From: Metarhizium brunneum
Lineage: Eukaryota; Ascomycota; Sordariomycetes; Hypocreales; Clavicipitaceae
DNA length: 64,000 nucleotides
NCBI RefSeq assembly: GCF_013426205.1
Contig: NC_089427.1
Location: 3,286,001-3,350,000, forward strand
Direction of reading: 5' to 3'
Shown: positions 58,521-64,000 of the stretch, piece after piece
Numbering within the stretch: position 1 is the stretch's first letter
Layout of the letters: every line of letters begins with the position of its first letter
Made by a program: the position numbers and the translations under genes
The notes under the pieces: model-generated
The model's input: the letters and a program-made list of their open reading frames with translations, nothing else
Told to the model about the DNA's origin: nothing
The model's database searches: none

Positions 58521-60587
58521 TCAATAGTGATCACCGTCAGTGTCCGTTGCTGTCTCCTCTACCAACTCCTCGTTGTCGTCCTCCTCTTCCATGCCATCGC
58601 TCTCGTCATCATCGTCGTTATCTTGGTTCAGGCCAGGCACCGACTTCCAGTGCACGTAGTCATCCGCCAGCCATCGCTTGCTGATCGGCAGCTGGTATGG
58701 ATCAAACGGAAAGTATGGGTCGAGTTGATGATAGCTCTCCCCTTGCCCTTCGTATCCGGCATCTCGCAATGCGCCACCCGTAGAGTACGTCGCCGAGAGG
58801 AATTGGGTCAACCGGACGCGCTTGTTGCTCTCCACCAACGGATAAATATAAACGAAGTTTAGGCGATGTGCTAGCTTGGCGAACTCGTCCACGATTACAG
58901 GCGCGCACACCTTGAGCGGATTGAGTTTGCCAAAGATTTGCACTGACAGATCTTTTCTTGAAGTTCCGATCCATTCCAAATCCTGCCCAATGTAGGATGC
59001 CGGATCCTCCGGGTCCACGACTTCGGGGGCAGACACTACCAAATCTTGCCATCTAAAGCAGAAAATGTAGAGCGTAGCTTGAACAAGGGAATAGTATGGG
59101 TGAAATCTCTTCAAGTCTGGTCCGCGGCACAACGGCTCGTACTTTCTTCTGTACTGCTCAAGATGATGAAGGAGCAGTGTGAACATGGTTCGCACCAAGC
59201 TAGGTGGGACATGCGCTCCGCGAGCCACAAAACTCGCCAGATAGGCTGCGGCGGCTTGCTTCAACACGTTTGGCGTGTTTGATTGAAATGCAGTGGCCAT
59301 AAGCTGGCCACAGAACGCATCGATGAGACGCTCGTGTCGTTGCGCGAAATGGAATATCAGAAACTGCGTGTGTCTTGATTTATACGTAGGTAATACCATG
59401 TGGTCAAACTCGCGAAGAATCGTGGTAAACATGTCGAATGCGTTGTCGGACCCAGGATTTACAAAGTGTGGGCTGTAGACGCTAAAGAGTGTATCCAGAA
59501 CCGCATCCATCTTCTCTACACTGTCCTTAACAGCCTTAATCCGCACCGCTTCCTTGTCGTAATCAAGATCTTCGCTGTCAATTGACTCGTTGTCGCTGTC
59601 GTCAGAATCATCATCCTCCCAGGCCGACGGCTGTCGCTGATTCTCCCGCAGCGCGTACATAACGGCTGCGGTAACGTCATCGTCCAAGTCTTCTAGGTCC
59701 ACCTGCATCTGGGAATCGATTTTAACGACTCGGTTCAAGATGAGGTCCAGGATCTCATCTTGCAAATCAGGCACGTATTTCTTGACTTGAAGCAGGTTGT
59801 GGATATAGGCCATGTGGACTCGGACCGAGTCGTCGGGGAAGGGGAACTTGGAGCTGAGCAAGTTCTCCAGCACTGCCACCGCGGATGGGAACATCTGCAG
59901 GATATATTCGATGCCAGAGTGTAGCCGATCACGCATTATGGCCCTGCTCACCTCGGGGAAATCTGGTACGGACCAGGCGGAGGGTCGACTGTCGCGAAAT
60001 TTTTCCACCATCATTGACAGGACGGGTACGAGGTAAGACCCTTGCGCACTGACAAGGGCAGCCAAGAAGTGCGTAAAAACCTTTGCGAAGGCGGCGTCTC
60101 GTCCCAGCCAAGAGCACTGCAATATTGTCCTCACCAAACCGCTGCATTCTTTCCCTTTCAGAATAGGTATGCAGCTCGTCAAAGCCATAACATAAACTTG
60201 GAGTTCGTATGGTTTCAAAGTATCGTCGTCTTCTCCTACCACTGGAGGCAGGTACCTTTGTCTGTCCTTGGCAAATAGCTCCTTCAGCATGTCGTACTGG
60301 CCACCATTGCCGCGGAGATGGTCCTCCAGGGCGGCCCGTACTTCCAATTTGACGTCGTCCATTGTTCTGCGGCCAACTTCGTACGTTACATTTCGAATGT
60401 CGTCAAAAAAAACTTTGCGTCGCTTTGTTGGGCTGTCGGGCGGCGCTACAGATGTAGAATCGGTCTCGTTGTGCACCTCTTTCCTTCTCCCCAATACGGA
60501 AGCAGGTTTCAGAATAGACTTGACAGGCGTTGCGGTTCGTGGTGTGTGGCCAGGTAAGGCCCTGGTGTTTGGGGTGAATGGTCGCAT
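58521..60587 (-). CDS. RRN3: RNA polymerase I transcription initiation factor RRN3, 688 aa
   Basis: Single exon. The first ATG in frame is at 60587; the open frame extends 11 codons further up but starts with GTG there. The basic N-terminus (RPFTPNTRALPGHTPRTAT, TKRRKVFFDD) is followed by the Rrn3 fold: ELQVYVMALTSCIPILKGKE, CSGLVRTILQCSWLGRD, LAALVSAQGSYLVPVLSMMV, then HFAQRHERLIDAFCGQL, AAAYLASFVARGAHVP and WQDLVVSAPEVV. An acidic Ser/Asp block (EDDDSDDSDNESIDSEDLD) lies in the middle and a second acidic tail ends the protein. RRN3/TIF-IA binds RNA polymerase I and recruits it to rDNA promoters, coupling rRNA synthesis to growth through TOR-dependent phosphorylation. Length and motif order are those of an intact orthologue. 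Confidence 0.96.
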   Translation of the reverse strand: MRPFTPNTRALPGHTPRTATPVKSILKPASVLGRRKEVHNETDSTSVAPPDSPTKRRKVFFDDIRNVTYEVGRRTMDDVKLEVRAALEDHLRGNGGQYDMLKELFAKDRQRYLPPVVGEDDDTLKPYELQVYVMALTSCIPILKGKECSGLVRTILQCSWLGRDAAFAKVFTHFLAALVSAQGSYLVPVLSMMVEKFRDSRPSAWSVPDFPEVSRAIMRDRLHSGIEYILQMFPSAVAVLENLLSSKFPFPDDSVRVHMAYIHNLLQVKKYVPDLQDEILDLILNRVVKIDSQMQVDLEDLDDDVTAAVMYALRENQRQPSAWEDDDSDDSDNESIDSEDLDYDKEAVRIKAVKDSVEKMDAVLDTLFSVYSPHFVNPGSDNAFDMFTTILREFDHMVLPTYKSRHTQFLIFHFAQRHERLIDAFCGQLMATAFQSNTPNVLKQAAAAYLASFVARGAHVPPSLVRTMFTLLLHHLEQYRRKYEPLCRGPDLKRFHPYYSLVQATLYIFCFRWQDLVVSAPEVVDPEDPASYIGQDLEWIGTSRKDLSVQIFGKLNPLKVCAPVIVDEFAKLAHRLNFVYIYPLVESNKRVRLTQFLSATYSTGGALRDAGYEGQGESYHQLDPYFPFDPYQLPISKRWLADDYVHWKSVPGLNQDNDDDDESDGMEEEDDNEELVEETATDTDGDHY

Positions 60588-61937
60588 CAAGATGGCGATG
60601 GCTCGATGCGACACATTCACTAAAAAATCTTGGGCAGAAAGAGCCGAGTTTCTATAGCAACTCTAGCGATGCGCAATCAAGGTATGTTCATGGCACAAGA
60701 AGCACGAACTGTGGCGACACATTAAGATACGGGATGCCTATCGTCTGGGGATATCATGGAACGCAATCACTGGCCAGCATCAAGAGATGACCCGACCGTA
60801 GTAAATGAAATATTGAAGCGGAGAAGGTGGAAGGCGACGTCAATGATGTTGGAGATGTGGGACAGTTTTTTTTTTCTGCAGAGGGCGGTGGGAAGATTTT
60901 CCCAATGAAAAGTGGGCCCTGCACGTGCCTCTCGACTACCATCTGGGTCACCACTCAGAGGTCAGAGGTCGAACCGAAACTGCCATATTTAACATGGTGA
61001 ATATATCTGGTGCTGGCTATGTATCTATAAACTTGTCATCTTTTTTTCGGCCTTTTCATGTTGGTCCTGTAATTTTTTGCCAGTCGAGTTTGTCTTTAGC
61101 TGCATCCTTCTCTGTGTCCGTACGGAGTTATGGTTCGTGCGCACCGTCAAATGTTGACCCACACGGTGGCTTGCCAACGTTGAACTTGCCTTGCGTACTC
61201 CGCACCTAAGCCAAATACAACACTGAAGTACTACTCCGTACACTCCGTCATACCACACGCTCTGCAGCGTGTGGATATCAGGCAACGCTTCAATAATGAA
61301 AAGCCCGGTTTGGCCCGGCAAACAACCTCTACGGTAAGGATTCAGCTTACCGAATCATTCCTCGGATATCATTCAGGAACGTTTCACCCTATTCTTCAAA
61401 ATTTGTCACGGGAAACGCATCAAGTTATCCACAATAAGTACTAGTCTAAAACCCTCTCTATCCCAAACTGTCAAGTCCGCGCTAGGCTCTGTCAAGTCTG
61501 TCGACCATGTGCACTTAATAATTGTGCTTATTGAAGCTGGCTGAGGCTCTATTACCAGAAGTTCCTTCCCATCAGCAAAAGAAGGCACCAAGGCCAGTTT
61601 GAAGCAAAACATCTTTTCCAGCCCACGTTTCGTTACATAGTTGTAACCTCTGCGCTGCTAAGCCCTGATTGATTCCCAAATAAAATTTGACGTATACCAT
61701 AGGCGCCGCCTATACTTTTACAATTGCTAATCGCCCCCAAGAAGAAGAAGAAAGGAACAAAACTAGGAAATGAAAAAACAAAATACCCCTAGGACGAGCC
61801 AGGGGTTGCTGTACGGATATTTTCGTGCCTTGGGAGTTGGCGGCATTCGGCCTAAGAAGGTCCGGGGGTTCTGGTTCTCATAGCGTTCGTTACAGCATTG
61901 CCAATCTCAATTGAACAACTTGCGCCAAGGCGGCGTT
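60588..61937. other. Intergenic region between RRN3 promoter and HAP3 3' end
   Basis: 1.35 kb; the first part should be the RRN3 promoter and the last part the HAP3 3' UTR (AT-rich with A-runs near 61740). A TACTCCGTA site is at 61232, with near-copies at about 61120, 61194 and 61241 and a short GC-rich inverted repeat (ACACGCTCTGCAGCGTGTGG) at about 61255. No gene is seen. Confidence 0.5.
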
Positions 61938-62908
61938 CTAGTAGCCCTCTCCGGCCGCAGCTCCGTTGTGGCCGGCATGTTGGCCGTACATATAGTTAGG
62001 GTCGGCGCCAGCTTCAGCGTTGTTCGAGGCATCACCACCGGTAAACTCTTGCCCTGGCGCATTCCCGTCGCCCTTTTCACCGGGCATCATGGAACCAGCC
62101 CAAGTGGTTTCCATGACACGCTCTCGGTTGGACTGATTTTGTTGCTGCCGGCTTGTCAGTACACCAGACTGTTTCAACACCCAGACTTACACAACAGCAG
62201 ATGGTAGTAGATTACCTCTCGGTACTTGGAAAGATAGACTTTTAAAGCCTCCGCGTAGTTTTCAAACCCCAACGAAGTCATAGCGAACAGAATATCTTCA
62301 CCATTCACCGTTTTTCTTTTCTCTTGCTGGCATTTTTCGGAAGCTAGTTGACGAATGTTTCAGTATTCGCCTTTTGAGCCAAGTTGTATGGCTAGGCAAA
62401 CAGATGGATTGACTTCGACTCACCTTCGCTGGTAATGAAGGAGATAAATTCGCTAACACATTCCTGCATACACTCCTTAGCCTCCTTGGCTATCTTCGCG
62501 TTGTCAGGAAGAGCATTCTTCATGATTCGGGCGACTGGAGCAAAGTTACGAATATTAGCATCGAGCTCATCATGATATTCTTGCGTAGTAGAACGACTTG
62601 TTCCCGGTGAAGTAGGAGCTGGTTCGTGAGACATGAGTGGGCAACTTGTGAGAGACACGCCAGGCGGCTTCGAAGAGACCCTAGGTACACCAGCCAAAGA
62701 CAACAAATCAAGAGGGAGATTAGAGGGAGATCAACGACTTACCATTGGCTATAGGCAACCATCTGTCTTGCTCTTTAACTTCAAACTCATAACCAGCGGC
62801 GCCGCCAGCCGAGTGTGGGTCTTGATTGTCATTCATTTGTCCTTCGTCGTCGGGTGACTGTGCACCTTGCTCGACATCCTTTGGAGGAGATTGGGGGGAG
62901 TCCGACAT
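61938..62908 (-). CDS. hapC: CCAAT-binding factor subunit HAP3/HapC (NF-YB), 203 aa
   Basis: Exons 62908-62743, 62534-62424, 62343-62216 and 62144-61938 give 203 aa. The histone-fold core is almost invariant: [93 protein letters not shown]. The fungal tail [17 protein letters not shown] ... [12 protein letters not shown] follows. HAP3 pairs with HAP5 and joins HAP2 to bind CCAAT boxes; together with HapX it controls respiration, iron and redox genes. Intron positions inside the histone fold give clean phase at all three junctions. Intron 1 is 208 nt, far longer than the 71-80 nt of introns 2 and 3, and it contains an in-frame ATG (62634), noted as a finding. Confidence 0.96.
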
Positions 62909-64000
62909 ATTTGGCTACCTGCAGCGGCTGCTAGCGTCCGTGTAAAAGGTGTTCGGGCTGGTACAGATGGGGTCTCGAGAGGTATGATGTGTCCCCCTGG
63001 CCACGTTGACGAAGGGCAGAAAGCAGTCTAGGAGGTCTGGGCTGCCTGGGGCTGATGGATGTTTGGTTAGCTGCACGAGATGCGTCAGTGGTGACGTTCA
63101 ACGGACAATTGCGGCTGCATATGGCTTTCACCATGCCTCGCCTGGGGTACAAGGTAACGTAATGGGGCTATGATGAGATGCTTGGGCGTGTACGATATAA
63201 TTCTTGTAGGTTGGGAGACGATGGCGCACCAAAAGGGAGGCCAAGGCCAAGGAGGGGGGGTGGGCATGCAGGGAAAACGACAGCAGAGGCAGAGCTTCCA
63301 AGAACACGGGTGTCGGCAAGGCGAGGCAGCACGACACCAAGACGTATGAGATGGAGCGCCGCGAATCTTCCCGTGCGATCAGCTTGACGACGGGGGCGTA
63401 CGTGTACGAAGCGGTCGGAAAAGAACGAGGTCTCCCAGGATGACGGGCTGAGAGAGAGGAACAGCTGTTTTTTTTCTCTTTTCTTTTCGTTCCTGACGCC
63501 GGGAATGATCGGGGACTGGGTAGGACCAGGTCGCGACGGGCAGGGAGCAGAGAAGAGCACGGGATCGCGGGCGAGGCGGTTTGGGGTTTGGATGCGCTTC
63601 GCGCTCGACGACATCGACGCAAAGGTTGCGACGGCGATGCGAGGTTGCACACGGCGCAACCGCAACAGCCACGGCAGGCCGTGCGTCCCAAGAGGCGCAA
63701 AGGACGAGACAGAAGCAACGCAATGGAAAAGGGCTGGCATACCGGCTGGGGTCGCGAGACAGGAGCCCAAGCAAAATGGGCTTTCTTCAGACGAGGGAAT
63801 CGGCGTTGTTCCGTGAAGGTGGCAGCAACTGCATTGGTGGAGCGCAGAGAGGCGTGGGGTTGATTGAAGAGAAAGAAGGCTGACGAGGATGCGAGGCTAG
63901 AAAACCCGTCCAGTCCGGTTGCTGTCTGGTCGACCCAACATTGCGTCTGGTGCTGTCAGACCTCTGAGTGGGCTGGGCTGGGCTCAATGAGCTTGTCTTC
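62909..64000. other. Upstream region of HAP3 to the window edge
   Basis: 1.1 kb expected to hold the HAP3 promoter and leader. Several overlapping frames are open on both strands between 63130 and 63880 because the sequence is GC-rich; none has a recognisable domain, and their composition is biased to Arg, Ser and Pro. I do not call a gene here. Confidence 0.45.

Noticed and set aside
63128..63883. Overlapping frames of 100-200 codons on both strands near the right edge
   Set aside because: Open because of GC content; no recognisable motif and no consistent start. More likely leader or promoter of HAP3.

Overview
The window reads as nuclear DNA of a filamentous ascomycete, most likely a Hypocreales (Sordariomycetes) genome. 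Genes are split by short introns (about 50-80 nt, GT..AG, with CTAAC/CTGAC-like branch sites). Two Zn(II)2Cys6 regulators are present, and the orthologues that can be recognised (STIMATE/YPL162C, Rsm26/Mrp1, MON1, DOP1, RRN3, HAP3) are of the fungal type. I saw no tRNA, rRNA, CRISPR array or intact transposon. The species assignment is inference.

Layout. 0.2-7.4 kb: a vacuolar/ER membrane protein (-), a mitochondrial ribosomal protein (+) and a SAM-PH polarity-type protein (-). 7.4-16.5 kb: a gene desert of about 9 kb. 16.5-18.8 kb: a Zn2Cys6 regulator (+), followed by another 4.8 kb without a gene. 23.7-24.9 kb: a Cys-rich single-pass surface protein (+). 24.9-26.9 kb: a GC-rich island and a perfect 22-bp tandem repeat. 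26.9-30.5 kb: a large F-box/beta-propeller protein (-) that ends in a CaaX box. 33.4-40.2 kb: a GT32 glycosyltransferase, a second Zn2Cys6 regulator with a 25-nt exon, and a D-glutamate cyclase-like (DUF1445) enzyme, all (-). 40.7-47.1 kb: an unrecognised 976-aa protein (-) and a divergent 132-aa protein (+); the two share a C-terminal basic amphipathic motif. 47.4-55.7 kb: MON1 (-) and DOP1 (+), divergent from a 0.6-kb spacer. 56.1-62.9 kb: an atypical bZIP protein, a small ORF that appears frameshifted, RRN3 and HAP3/hapC, all (-).

There is no biosynthetic cluster. Most genes are core housekeeping or regulatory genes: Rab7 activation and endosome-Golgi traffic (MON1, DOP1), rRNA synthesis (RRN3), CCAAT binding (HAP3), mitochondrial translation, and sphingolipid or glycan mannosylation (GT32). 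The least expected signals are: (i) 15 exact copies of the 9-mer TACGGAGTA (either strand), all outside the genes I call; (ii) an F-box protein with a polybasic-CaaX tail; (iii) the C-terminal motif shared by two neighbouring unrelated genes; and (iv) an in-frame alternative start inside the long first intron of HAP3. Gene models were spliced by eye, and the reading phase was checked at every junction given.
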